Source of the DNA: Bombyx mori
Taxonomy: Eukaryota; Arthropoda; Insecta; Lepidoptera; Bombycidae
Direction of reading: 5' to 3'
NCBI RefSeq assembly: GCF_030269925.1
Contig: NC_085107.1
Coordinates: 2,976,001-3,040,000 of the forward strand
Length of the DNA stretch: 64,000 bases
Part shown: positions 9,697-57,678 of the stretch, one piece after another
Layout of the letters: the number at the start of each line of letters is the position of its first letter
Numbering within the stretch: the stretch's first letter is position 1
Notes under the pieces: generated by a model
The model's input: the letters and a program-made list of their open reading frames with translations, nothing else
Told to the model about the DNA's origin: nothing
Databases searched by the model: none
Translations under genes and position numbers: made by a program

Positions 9697-10550
9697 AAAT
9701 GAATTACATGAGAACACTAAATAAGACAAGACCATCGATATTACTAATTGAAACTGTTACGTCATGATGACGGATGACTTTTTTATTTATTTACTATCAA
9801 GAGCTTATTCAAAGCTTCAAAGCTTATGCTTTGCTGTTACTATAAAGCTATCGCTGAAAATCTAATTTTGAGTACTACCCTGAAAACTTTAGTAACGGGT
9901 TTTCGTTTATAACGAGATTTTTTAAAAAATGTGCGAAATGTGAGCTTTTTTGCAGGTATTTTAATTTTGTCGTGGAATATCAGTATCCCATTCGTATGTG
10001 TACGCATACTCACGTAGCTATTTATAATTCACAACTATGCGAAATTGAGTTTTTTTTTTCATTTATTGTCAAGCCAGGGCTTGCGAATTTAGCTTCGTGA
10101 TTTATTAAAGATTAAATTACAAAGTAAATTAACGACGGACATATGAGCTGAGAGTTCAAAGGTGCTGAGCGGTTATTTGCATTCATAGACATCATAACAT
10201 GAAGAAGGAGACAAGTAGGCATAGAAGAGGTCTGCGCTTACCAGTGCGAGCACGCAATGTGTTTACCATTTAAAATTAATTGCATTACAAATTGAATCTA
10301 TAATTCAATTTTGTATTACATTTGATTTTAATTTGTTTTCATTTGATTTTTACTTCTGACAGTTTAACGGGATTATATAGCAAATTGGTATATTATAAAT
10401 ATAAAATACTCCTCATTATCAACTTCTCAAAGGGTCTGTTACTTTCATTTCTATTACAGCATATTTTATTTAACTTTATTAAAATGTTTGTAATAAATAA
10501 TGTGAAATTTAGATGACCTCATAAGTTAGCCTCAGACAGACATTCACATG
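9697..10550. other. AT-rich intergenic DNA, no gene
   Basis: No coding potential. The small frame 10322-10516 is low-complexity A/T-rich sequence. No repeat could be assigned. Confidence 0.35.
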
Positions 10551-10660
10551 AATGTCCCCACTCAGCATGAAACATGAGGTCTATGTCTTATTTGTACAGG
10601 GAAATCCTACCCTTCAAACCAGAACGCAAGACTGCTTCATAGCAGAAATATTCATGTCGA
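10551..10660 (-). repeat. Old, diverged Bm1 fragment
   Basis: CCTACCCTTCAAACC, then GAACGCAAGACTGCTTCA and GCAGAAAT match the Bm1 body, but most of the rest has decayed. No clear ends. Confidence 0.5.
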
Positions 10661-10917
10661 TAAATTAGAAACGGCTTAAAAATATCACGAAGACTGGAAT
10701 AGAGGTTCAAAAAGGTCTATGCCAGAATCAAATTCATTTGTATATTGAAATCTAATCTGCAACAAGTCAATGCAATTACATATAATACTTTATATAATAT
10801 AAAAAAAAGACGTGTGGCACTCGGTGACTGCCGCAGTAAAGCTATTGCATAGCATTTTTTATCAACTTATGCAATTATAAATCGACAATAATAATTTAAT
10901 ATTAAAACAACAATAAA

Positions 10918-10950
10918 ATAAGATCCGGCGAGAAACTCAGTGGGCTAACT
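10918..10950 (-). repeat. Inverted scrap of LINE 3' UTR
   Basis: AGATCCGGCGAGAAACTCAG is the reverse complement of the 3' UTR start of the LINE at 10985-11700 (GAGTTTCTCGCCGGATCTTC at 11478). The scrap and the LINE therefore face each other across about 520 bp. Either two LINE copies sit side by side, or this is a twin-priming inversion. Confidence 0.55.
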
Positions 10951-10984
10951 TTCAAGGAATCTGCTACATTGTGAGTAATCCATT

Positions 10985-11700
10985 TTGACCGCGCACTCAC
11001 TAGAGGGTGCTACATGGGATAGAGACACGCCTTTGGATGCTAGTTACGCGAGTGTGGTGTTCTCTCACGCGGCCCGCACACACATAGACACCCTCCAATC
11101 CCTACAATCTCGCTTTTGCAGGTTAGCCGTTGGGGCTCCGTGGTTCGTGAGGAACGTCGACTTACACGACGACCTGGGCCTCGAATCGATCCGCAAACAC
11201 ATCAAGTTAGTGTCGGAACGTTACTTCGATAAGGCTATGCGTCATGATAATCGCCTTATCGTTGCCGCCGCTGATTACTCCCCGAATCCTGATCACGCAG
11301 GAGCAAGTCACCGTCGTCGTCCGTACGTCCTTACGGATCCATCAGATCCAATAACTCTTGCATTAGATACCTTCAGCTCTAACACTAGGAGCAGGCTGAG
11401 GAACCCCGGTAACCGTACTCGTCGAACTCGACAAAGAGGTCGACGTGCAACCTAACCCATGCATCAGCCCGCTGAGTTTCTCGCCGGATCTTCTCAGTGG
11501 ATCGCGATTCCGATCCGGTAGTAGATTCATTCGCGAAGCAATTGCTCTTGAGTTGTTAGGTCTCCTTCGGAGGCGCTCGGGCAGTTGTTAGCAAATCCCA
11601 CCCTTCCTGGCTGAGCCTTTGCTCGCCCACCTGTCCTGGTGAAGCTGGAAAGGCCTCCGGGCCACCAGTAATCTTTCAATCATAAAAAATAAAATAAAAA
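10985..11700 (+). mobile_element. Jockey-type LINE, 3' end (family A)
   Basis: A 5'-truncated LINE. Its open frame (to the TAA at 11453-11455) gives the last 150 or so residues of ORF2: HAARTHIDTLQSLQSRFCRL, PWFVRNVDLHDDLGLESI, then a basic tail rich in R. The stop is followed by a 230 bp GC-rich 3' UTR (CTGAGTTTCTCGCCGGATC ... GGCCTCCGGGCCACCAGTAA) and an A-rich tail. The start codon at 10985 is arbitrary because the true N-terminus is missing. Other 3' ends of the same family are at 35553-35660 and 47268-47655. Confidence 0.85.
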
Positions 11701-12530
11701 AAAGGATGCTAGTTCTAACCCTCATTCGCCCAGAATCAACGATTTAGCTAGTTTATTTTTAATGCCACTCCAATCAGGGAATGAGTAGTAGGAGTAGTAA
11801 TAAAATTCTTCGACTAAGCGATAGAAAATGGCACGCCCAACGCATTGTAATGTGATATAATTTTCTATTTTACAATTCCGTTTGCCCCCGATAGATGGCG
11901 CTTTACGCAAAAGCTGAATCACGCTATCGTTGTGTGTTACCCACGAAATTATATCACATATTTTGATAGTACATAAATCGGTGTTTAGACTTCTTACTTT
12001 AAACACTACACAAGCGCAACGTGTGAATGTGTTGAACGCGAGCTACATAGTAGGCGTAGTGAGGGGTGGAAGGTTTTTTTCGTTACGGAATTTCACGATT
12101 CCGCTCTCAAGCCGCGCCCAAGGCCCGCGATAAAATCTATGCAATAGCTTAAAAATTTACTAGTTTTATCTTTTAACAAATATTGAGATGACACTTAAGG
12201 TTATTAACGTACGAATTCTAGTCGCAGTTGGTGTTCGAATTTCTATATCGGTTTTTGATAGGGATTTTTAAAAATAGATGATTGTCAGATGAGGTGAATT
12301 TTCCACTGAATTTTTTAGATGCCAGAGTCCATAGAAACTTCTAGGAAATTAGCCAACCTTATTTAAGACATGTAATGTGTTTAGAAACTCTTCACCGGTT
12401 TTTCTGTTATTCTAATTGTATTACTTTTGTGTATTTATTTGTGTCCCAGTAGGCATACACGGAATTCTAACATGTGAATTTTGTATGAGTAACATTGAAT
12501 CTTAATTAATATCCCAAACAACTTCTGTCA
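11701..12530. other. Intergenic DNA, possible roquin upstream region
   Basis: No supported gene. Short frames (11722-12006 minus, 11930-12133 plus) have no recognisable motifs. Positions 12000-12135 are relatively GC-rich and lie about 1.9 kb before the first coding exon of roquin, so a non-coding first exon could be here, but nothing in the sequence proves it. Confidence 0.25.
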
Positions 12531-12760
12531 TCATCATCATCATCATCAGCCTTTATCTGTCCACTGCTGAACATAGGCCTTCTCCAATGCCTTCCACAAA
12601 ATGCGGTCCTCCGCCTTTCGGATCGGCCCTAAGTCGTCGGTCCACCTGGTTGAATTACGCCCCACGCTCCTGGTACCAATCCGTGGCCTCCATTCGAGGA
12701 CTTTCCTCCCCCACCTGGCGTCGTTGGCTCGACGCTGTAATGTTTCATATTTCCGATTTT
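12531..12760 (-). mobile_element. RTE-like LINE 3' fragment
   Basis: Starts with a (TCA)n run followed by TCTGTCCACTGCTGAACATAG and GGCCTTCTCCAATGCCTTCC. On the minus strand this is the 3' end of a very common lepidopteran LINE that finishes in TGATGATGATG. Reading continues to about 12760 as ORF2 C-terminal sequence. Confidence 0.7.
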
Positions 12761-12799
12761 TGCCGGCGATACTTTTTAAACCAAATACATTAATATATT

Positions 12800-13990
12800 A
12801 AGGAAGCTTACATGGAAGTGGACGGGGCATACTATAAGAGGACAGGAGAAATGGTGTAAAACTATAATGTATTGGTATCCGAAAGACAGAAAAAGAAACC
12901 GAGGTAGACCATTTAAGAGATGGTTATTTTTTTTTTTTTTTTTTCCACAGGAGAAAATCGCCGGATCCCCACCCGCACGGCAGGTGGGGTATGTGGGAGT
13001 CGAACCTCACTAAAAACTCCTGCCGCTCACAGCCGGCGCCCTACCCCGGACCGGGTGGGAACCCAGTCGGAGTTATTGAGACGGCGGGACAGGGTTTACG
13101 CAGAGCACATTACATCCATCCCGCCGTCCCCCAGACGCCGGACCGGCGGCCGCCAGCAACATGACCGCCGGTTCCCTCGGTCGACGGGCCAAGAGCCCGA
13201 TTGATAGCGCCGCGCTACTCCTTCCCCCGGAGCGGTCGGGGGAACGCGACCTACCACGCCGCCCCACGCCTAAGCTCCTCCCCGCATAAAGCGGGTGGAG
13301 CCCGAAGCTCTTAGGGGGCCGGGTTACGGACGAGACCCCGGTCCCGACCCCCTGCTCGGCGGCGGCGGGTTTCTGTGTAGTGAGGAGAGCTTTGCCTCAC
13401 TCGCCCCGCCGCCTCCTTCTGCGAGATGGTGCACTCGCAGAAGTCGAGCATAGCCTTCCAGGACTCGTCACCGCCAAGCATCGACGCCACGACGCCAGGC
13501 AGCGACAAGTCCGGTCCTATCTTTGCGACCAGGACACGGCGCTGCACCTCCCAAGCGGGGCAGACAGCGAGCGTATGCTCCGCCGTGTCCAGGTCGTGTC
13601 CACAATGGTGGCACCTTGTCGTCGGCTCAGCTCCTATCCGGTGCAGATACTTTCCGAAGCATCCGTGCCCAGTCAGCACCTGCACCAGACGGAAGGTGAT
13701 AAGAGATGGGTGGACGACGTTAAGGCAGTTGCGGAAAGTACATGGACCAGAACAGCTGAAAATAGAAGCTTATGGAGGCAGTTGGAGGAGGCCTATGTCT
13801 ATAATAGACAAACAGACAAAAATTAATAATAATTTAGGTTAAAAAAAAAACTTCAATAAAAATTTAATTAATATTAATACCACTACTTACTTAAACCATA
13901 TAAAAAAAAAAAACAAATGAAATAATAATTGCACATGTAAAAAAAAAAGTATTTGTCTGAATAAAGGCTTTATTATTATAATTATTAATA
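12800..13990 (+). mobile_element. RTE-like LINE 3' end, split by another LINE
   Basis: The left part (12800-12923) encodes RKRNRGRPFKRW on the plus strand. The right part (from 13700) resumes with KRWVDDVKAVAESTWTRTAE and ends NRQTDKN at a TAA near 13823, followed by an A/T-rich 3' UTR and an AATAAAGGCTTTATTATTAT tail. The pattern RGRP..RW.DD.....W is the C-terminus of endonuclease/RT LINEs common in moths. The insertion of 12924-13699 duplicated TAAGAGATGG. This LINE ends about 20 bp before the roquin coding-exon acceptor. Confidence 0.8.
12924..13699 (-). mobile_element. R1-type LINE 3' end inserted in the RTE-like LINE
   Basis: GC-rich sequence flanked by the 10 bp target duplication TAAGAGATGG (12914-12923 and 13700-13709), with a poly-A tail (T run at 12926-12944). 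The minus-strand frame 13685-13311 encodes the C-terminal CCHC zinc finger typical of R1/TRAS/SART-like ORF2: GHGCFGKYLHRIG, CHHCGHDLDTAEHTLAVCPAW-type spacing (C-x2-C-x8-H-x4-C). It is 5'-truncated, so the methionine at 13685 is internal. The plus-strand frames over it are shadows. Confidence 0.85.
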
Positions 13991-14009
13991 TATGTTTCTT
14001 TTGTGCAGA

Positions 14010-51022
<37,013 letters not shown>

Positions 51023-51244
51023 ACTCCAGCGTCGGAATACGTTCAGATGTCTGTCTCTGTGCATTACTTTTGCGTTTTGTTCACGGCTTTGTACTTCTTG
51101 GATAGATAATCGAAACAAAATCACTATTAACGAAAACAATACATTTCATCAAAGCTTCATGTTATTTAATACCCTATCGATCAATCGAGAAATTATATTA
51201 ATTAAATGTATAAAAGATATAACTGTCAAAAGTTTTTTAATAAA
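51023..51244 (+). other. roq: roquin 3' UTR (minimum)
   Basis: From the stop to the first AATAAA (51239-51244). Longer 3' UTRs ending at later signals are possible; the sequence up to about 52.3 kb is A/T-rich with no other gene start. Confidence 0.55.
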
Positions 51245-52829
51245 AAATATGATAATAATGAGATCGTCCATTGGGCAGGCCTGGTCGTTGTTTTAAGTTA
51301 ATGAATTTTAAACGGGTCGTATTTTATGTAATTTAGTGTTTTATTCTATTAAATTTTATTTTGTTTGTATTATAGTAATGACGTCCCATTGTATTATACA
51401 TTCAGAAACGCGCAGTATTATTAAATACATATGTATATGGTCACAGGGAACTACTTAGCCGTGAACAATTTATTTATTTATAATTTTATTTTCTTGCCGA
51501 ATGTGTTAAGTACTTAATTGTTTTAAATTGAATGACAATCAAATTATTATTGGCATGTTGATTTAGATTTTATTTATTCTTTAATTTGTATTAATACCAT
51601 CACTTGCTTATAATTACGGAGTAAAGATATACGCATCTTATAAAATTGACATGTAAAATTAACACTCTTTTCGTGGGCTCACACGACCCATCTGGTGTTA
51701 AGTGGTTACTGGAGCCCATAGACATCGACAAAGTAAATGCCGCCCCATCTTGAGACTTGAATTCTAAGTTCCAGTTTGATTAGTCTAAGGTTCGGTTGCA
51801 ATATTGCTACATTATTATAATAAATATAATTAAGGCTCCTTTATGAACTAGATACAGTCTAGCTATGTATGTAAAGGAATGTTTTAATTTAATTTTCACA
51901 AATCCAAAAACTATGGCTTAACTTGAATATGTATTTGCACAAAAGGACCGTTGACAAAACAATAGTTTTATAACATTTGATTAATAATCAGACCAGTAAA
52001 GCGGGAATTAAAAAAATAAAATTAAGCTTTTATTTCAGTTTGTACTAAAGCGTCTTTTTTTGTTTTTAAACTTATATTTTACTTAATTGAAAGTAACTTC
52101 GAATTGTTTTTTCTCTCGCTACCCTAAAATATAGCAGTATAAAAATAGCAGTATTAAAAATCTAATAATTATTATAAATCAAACTTAAAATTCCAATACC
52201 GTCGTGACAACGCAAGTGATGGTATTTAAATAAATTGTGCTCACATTATTACAATATTGACATGTAATTTAATTTTATGAAATTTTTAATATGATGTTTT
52301 AGAATGTATTATTATTCAATTTTTAATAGAGACGATATGAAATAATATTATGGAGTATTCCGAACTCTGTTTATTTAGATTTTATTTTATCAATGTGATT
52401 CTAAATGATTTTAAAACTAGACTACAAATTACAGATCTATATCGAAAATGATTTTAAAACTGGATAAAAAAATATATTTTTTTTTGTTTTTGCTTTGATT
52501 TCTGTCTCTGCGCTTACTTTTTTACTAACTTTACTAAAACAGCAGGAACACTCGATAAAACAATAATTGTATCATTGTGTAATAGTATCACCGACGTGCA
52601 CAAATTTAAAAAGATCAATATACAGGGTGTAAATAGTTCGTTCTGAAATTCGAAGCCGGATTAAAGTAAATAACTGAAAACGATATTATTTTATTAAACC
52701 GACCATAAATACGTGAGGTATTTATTGAATTTCTACGAAACCATTTGCTGGATAGTCTCGCTTCCCCGGATAAAACAGTCTTCGCGCCTGCTTTTTTAAA
52801 AATAAACGTTGAATTTCGAATACATTTTT
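51245..52829. other. AT-rich downstream region with a Bm1 scrap
   Basis: Possible extended roquin 3' UTR, then intergenic DNA. It includes a Bm1 fragment at 51674-51776 (CATCTGGTGTTAAGTGGTTA to CTTGAGACTTGAATTCTAAG). No coding frame was recognised. Confidence 0.5.
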
Positions 52830-53340
52830 TCCCCTACCTAATCGTTGGTAGCTTAAGCAGCTATTCCGACTTTGCGTGGACCGGTAGGGTGAGTAGGGAT
52901 ATATAGGGGTAGGTGAGCTTTTTTTTATTTATTGCTCAAGTGGACGAGCCACTGCCCACCTGGTGATAAGCGGTTACCGGAGTCCATAGATATCTACAAC
53001 GTCAATGCCGCCACCTACCTTGAGATATAAGTTCTAAGGTCTCATTATAGTTACAACGGCTGCCCCACCCTACAAACCGAAACGCATTCTCACGCACGCT
53101 TCACGGCAGAAATTGGCAAGGTGGTGGTACCTACCCGTGCAGACTGATAAGAGGTCCTACCACCAGTAATTATGCAGATTATAATTTTGCGGGCCTAATT
53201 TTTACTACACGATGTTATTCCTTCACCTGAGAAAATTGCTAACACTAGCCCTAGCAAGAGCAATGCTTCGCTGAATCTACTACAGGATCGGAATCGCGAT
53301 CGACTGAGAAGATCCGGCGGGAAATTCAGCGGATTAATGA
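52830..53340 (-). mobile_element. LINE family B 3' UTR interrupted by Bm1
   Basis: CCCCTACCTAATCGTTGGTAG to GGTGAGCTT, then the Bm1 (52921-53228), then AATTGCTAACACTAGCCCTA to GATCCGGCGGGAAATTCAGC. Here the SINE landed in the LINE, the reverse of the order at 38.6 and 50.4 kb. Confidence 0.82.
52921..53228 (-). mobile_element. Bm1 SINE with part of the linker
   Basis: TTTTTTATTTATTGCTCAAGTGG to CCACCAGTAATTATGCAG and onward to ACGATGTTATTCCTTCACC. Body, tail and part of the linker, but no tRNA-like head. Confidence 0.88.
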
Positions 53341-55790
53341 ATAGAATTATTTCAACATACAAGTGTTTCTTTGTGATTCTTACTTTGTAGTTCTTAGCTC
53401 CCGGTCTTCAGTTTTTTGGAACGATCATATACACTCTGTATACAACAGTATGGATAATGCATGGCAGAGACCTAATATTGTACTTTTTTTAAGCTTAATG
53501 ACCCATTAAAATATCTGTATGTACATAATAATATATATTTTTGTTTGTTTCTTGTTAGTTGTGTTCTTGTATATGTCATTGTGTAAAATTGTTTTATAGA
53601 TTCTAATACAAAATAATAGGCTTTTCTTGTTTTATAAGTTGTAAGATGGAAAAACAACGTACACAAACAATATTTAATAATAATTGACTTTATTAAATTT
53701 TGTTATTTTAAAAATTATCAATATTAATTTTAGGTAAAATTACATACGAACATTGAAAACCGTTTCTCTAGTTTACAACAAAACGCACTCTGGTACGATC
53801 TTAAAATAAATTTAAATAAAAAAAAAAACTGAAATAAATCTATTATAAATAAAAGCATTAATAAAAATAAAAAGTCACAAAAAAATTAAATATACTAATT
53901 ATGTGTTATAATGTAATATTCTGCGAGAATGTATATTAAATACAAGTTCAGTTTTGACGTCAGAGCACCTCTTCGTTTGCACTATTAATTTGTGAACGGC
54001 AATCAATCATTCGGTACATTATTATTTTTCTACAAAAAACGCAATAATTTTACAATCTGGACAGGCTATTTTTGAAATCTCGCCTAATGACCTAAAGGTC
54101 TCTGTCACCAGGTCATAAAATTAAAAAAAAAAACTCGCCTAAATTACATTTTAACGTTCGAAATTTAAATAGCACTATTTGATTTTTTACTTTAGACCAA
54201 TCACATAAAGCATTGGAACCTCGAAAAATGGTAGTCGCGAATTCTTGATCCGTTCTTATGTTAGACGCCGTGTGCAATGTATATTGAACCCTAATGTCGT
54301 ATTCTCAATTTTACTCATAATATCCGCGTATTTATAGTACACGTGTACGGTTCGCCAGTAATATGTAAATAATGATTGAATTAAAATGTATGAATTTGTG
54401 TGAGTTTTAAATCGGAAGTTTCACTTTCGCTTTTCGTTAAAATTAAAATAATTGGTTTATTTATTTATTGTTGTGATTATCTGTGGGCGCGTATCCGTCA
54501 CCCTGGAGTTACGATAGGTGTATTTTTTATTTCACAGAAAGAACATTATTTATGTTTTTTTTTAAATATACTGTTGTTGTATAAATGTTCCATCTCTACG
54601 TTTTTAAAAGTGTGTATGATATGCGGTTTTGTATTCGTACTTACTGACTTATGAAATGCGCTTATGAGTCACGGCGTGACGCATTTGAGGCTTTGTGTCT
54701 GAAAAGCTTGAACATAACAATTTTTTTAAACGTATTTATTAGTCTTGAACGCACGAAGCCGACAAATGTGTGACGTTGGAATGACGTTAGTAGAATTAGG
54801 ATGTGTGATTAGATCAGTGTATCGGAATGAATTCTAAGGCTGGTGACTCGTCGTATCGACTAAATGTTTAAAGTAAGGAAATTAATTGAAAAAACAACTC
54901 TACGCTGATTAGTTCGTTAACTTGTTTGCCTACCAGAAATTAAGATTTAAGTTACAATAGAATTTTAACTAATTATTCTCAAACTAAACTGATACTTTAC
55001 TTGAATTTAGGCTTACACTTTTCAATAATGCAATATATATTTATAAATCCGTGGATAAAAATTTTAATCGAAACAGTCACCATTTATCGTTAAATATATC
55101 GATGACATATTTAAATATAACAAAATTTCAGTCCCAAATCAGCATAAAATATTCGGTAATACTAACGGAATCGTAATATAAAATTCTCAGAATAACCGTC
55201 CAGATAAATGTATCGATTGAAATCACAAAAACGTATATCTAACGCCAACCCGCCTATTTCTGCCGCGGAATGCCTTCATGCGTGGCTGTTTGAACGGTAG
55301 AACACCCTTTAAATAAATGGAGACTAACCTATGTCACGACTGTTGACGTTGACATACGAGCTGTCAAAATTGATTTTCGGATTTCGTGACGATGGCGCAA
55401 TAAATCAATCCACTCGAAACTTAACTAACAGCTTAATTCAAACTTAAAATATATTAAAATAAAAAATGGCACTAAATAATATTAAAAAAATTATTAACTA
55501 TTCAAATTTTTATTAATTGTATTGATTTTAATATTTCAAACGGCTTTTTCGTTTGTTCTAGTTAAAATGTAATTTTAAGTATAATGATTAATAAATATAT
55601 AGTATAGGCGTCGAGTTGTTTTTTCACTTACATGTTTGTAATATTATTATTTATTGGAAGCTAAGACTTTCAATAACGTATACCTTGCATTTGTTTAAGA
55701 ATGCATTATAATTTTTATTCTCTTACATTACGTAAATGTATGTTTTAAGAAATTGAACTAATTTAACTTAGTGTGATAAGAATATATTAT
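53341..55790. other. AT-rich intergenic DNA, no gene
   Basis: Only low-complexity frames (53472-53666 minus, 54400-54654 plus). GACCTAAAGGTCT with ACCAGGTCATAAAATT at 54088-54122 recurs at 15078-15110, probably a shared retroelement 3' end. A diverged Bm1 scrap is at about 55245-55310. No RNA gene was recognised. Confidence 0.4.
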
Positions 55791-55929
55791 GTATAAATTT
55801 TGTTACTAAATATGTATAGGGCCAGAACTCGAATCAAGAAAGCAGGTTTTAGTGCGACGTCTACGTCAAAAGTTCAGGCAAAATTTATATTTACCGACAA
55901 TTCCAACGTTAATATCCGTCACGTTACAT

Positions 55930-56165
55930 TTCAAAACGGATCCGATTTTAATTATGAGCATGCGTTGGTGGATCCAGGGGGGAGTCATGGGGGTCATGAC
56001 CCCCCTGAGCTAGTTCCAGGACTTGAACTAACTTGGACTAATTGAAGAACATCATGATTTTATTTATTATCTATTGTTATCAAAATTAAATTATAAGTTC
56101 TTAACTTGCCCACGACTATGTGACCCCCGTCCTGGCGCCAAAGCTGGATCCGCCCTTGATTGTAT
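55930..56165. repeat. MITE-like element with GGATCC-type ends
   Basis: GTTGGTGGATCCAGGGGGGA at the left and AAGCTGGATCCGCCCTTGAT at the right are roughly inverted. Inside are TCATGGGGGTCATGACCCCC (a strong palindrome) and TGTGACCCCCGTCCTGGCGC. A non-autonomous DNA element is likely. The frame 55800-56045 runs into it and is not supported as a gene. Confidence 0.5.
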
Positions 56166-56993
56166 CTTTCTTTTACCAATTTCGCGTTTCAATTAGGCAC
56201 CGCACTAGAAGCCCGCGGTCTTTCGTTCTGCGCATCATCTTAAACTAAAGTTTTCAAACGGTGCATAATTTAACTATAATAATACTCTGTCTAGTTTTCT
56301 CATTAGACGGCAGAGGGTCGTAATGGTCAATTTAAGACATGCCGTGTTGGAGGATGTGATTCTCGCGACACACGCGACCGCGTCTGTGATTGTGTAGCGT
56401 CTACATTGCATACGAGAATATTTATATTATATACAATTTAGTTTTGGTTTCGTAATGTAACGTTCGCTTTTTACGAAACATTACAATTACATGTTATATG
56501 ACCGTCCCGCTGGAAACATTAATTGATATATTCACTGCTGCCCACGAACAAATGGTACCGTTAATGAAAACCTTCCATTATTAAACTTAAAAAAAAAAAC
56601 TTATCGATACATAACTAAGGATATCTACAATGTTAAAGTAATTAAATATGTGTCTATCAATATATAAATAAAAATAAAAACGAAATAAATGATTGTTGTC
56701 TGTGTGTGTTTATACTTAAATAATTGAAATGTATTATTGAATTTGAAAATAAAATAAAATTTAAAAATGTAACTATTGGTATTTGTTGTGTATCGAAGAT
56801 AAGTGACCCGTGCATCTAGTTGATAGTGATTTTGTCATTAGAAGTTTCCTGTTTTTGTTGCATAGATGTGTTTTTATCATTATAAATCGATGGAATAAAT
56901 TAATCAATGTGAAAATTGTGTTTCATTGTATCAGTTAATTCCTAAACCACTCAACTTTCGTATACATTGACAAAAACAAAAACATCTTCCCCA
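56166..56993. other. Intergenic DNA, nothing recognised
   Basis: A/T-rich with a mildly GC-richer patch at 56320-56405. No frame, repeat family or RNA gene could be supported. Confidence 0.35.
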
Positions 56994-57328
56994 TTTTTTT
57001 TATTTTTATTGCTTAGATGGGGGACGAGCTCACAGCCCACCTGGTGTGAAGAGGTTACTGGAGCCCATAAACATCTACAGCATAGACGCGCCGCTCACCT
57101 TGAGATACAAGTTCTAAAGTCTCAGTATAGTTACAACGGTTGCCCCACCCTTCAAACCGAAAGGCATTACTGCTTCACGGTAGAAATAGGCAGGGCGGTG
57201 GTACCTATCCGCGCGGACTCACAAGTGGTCCTACCACCAGTAATTACGCAAATTATAATTTTGCGGGTTTGATTTTTATTACACGATGTTATTCCTTCAC
57301 CGTGGAAGTCAATCGCGAACATTTGTGA
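56994..57328 (-). mobile_element. Bm1 SINE without tRNA-like head
   Basis: TTTTTTTATTTTTATTGCTTAGA-type tail, body to CCACCAGTAATTACGCAAA, linker to GGAAGTCAATCGCGAACATT, where it stops short of the B-box. Open frames 56967-57272 and 57140-57328 are SINE accidents. Confidence 0.9.
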
Positions 57329-57678
57329 TTGATATTAAAGAAAAAAAAGTAGCAACTATAGTTAGTACGTAAGATGAGCTAAGATTTTGTAACCTTATCC
57401 AGTAATGAGACTGCCGGCCTTCAAATGCTGGCAGGTACCTTTTACCAAGAAATCGGATAAGCAAATAGGTAAGTAGGTACCTTCCACTTGTTTACGAGCG
57501 ACTCGCAAGAAGGGATTGCATCGTGTCTAAATGCAATTTGCAGAATTGATTAATTTGCATGTATGCAGGTGCCGTTGTGTTATGATTACGAGCAGCTTCT
57601 CGAGAGATCTAAAGACACGCCTAGATGGAACTGTTTGAAGAGAAATATTTTCACACGGAACCGTGATTGGTTTTGGCG
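57329..57678. other. Spacer before the satellite array
   Basis: 350 bp of unique-looking sequence (AAATGCTGGCAGGTACC, CGACTCGCAAGAAGGGATTG) without a recognised feature; the 57527-57724 minus frame is not supported. Confidence 0.4.

Noticed and set aside
11722..12133. Small frames 11722-12006 (minus) and 11930-12133 (plus)
   Set aside because: No motif, no splice-site support and no similarity I recognise; treated as chance.
12000..12135. Roquin promoter or 5' UTR exon
   Set aside because: Position and GC content are suggestive, but no donor or start-site motif could be tied to it; left as a possibility in the intergenic entry.
13073..13842. Plus- and minus-strand frames in GC-rich DNA
   Set aside because: Only 13685-13311 (minus) matches a protein family (LINE C-terminus); the others are shadows favoured by the high GC.
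54400..54654. 84-codon frame downstream of Roquin
   Set aside because: Low-complexity hydrophobic A/T-rich reading with no splice or family support.
55800..56045. 81-codon frame MLLNMYRARTRIKK...
   Set aside because: Its end lies in a MITE-like repeat and nothing in the protein is recognisable.
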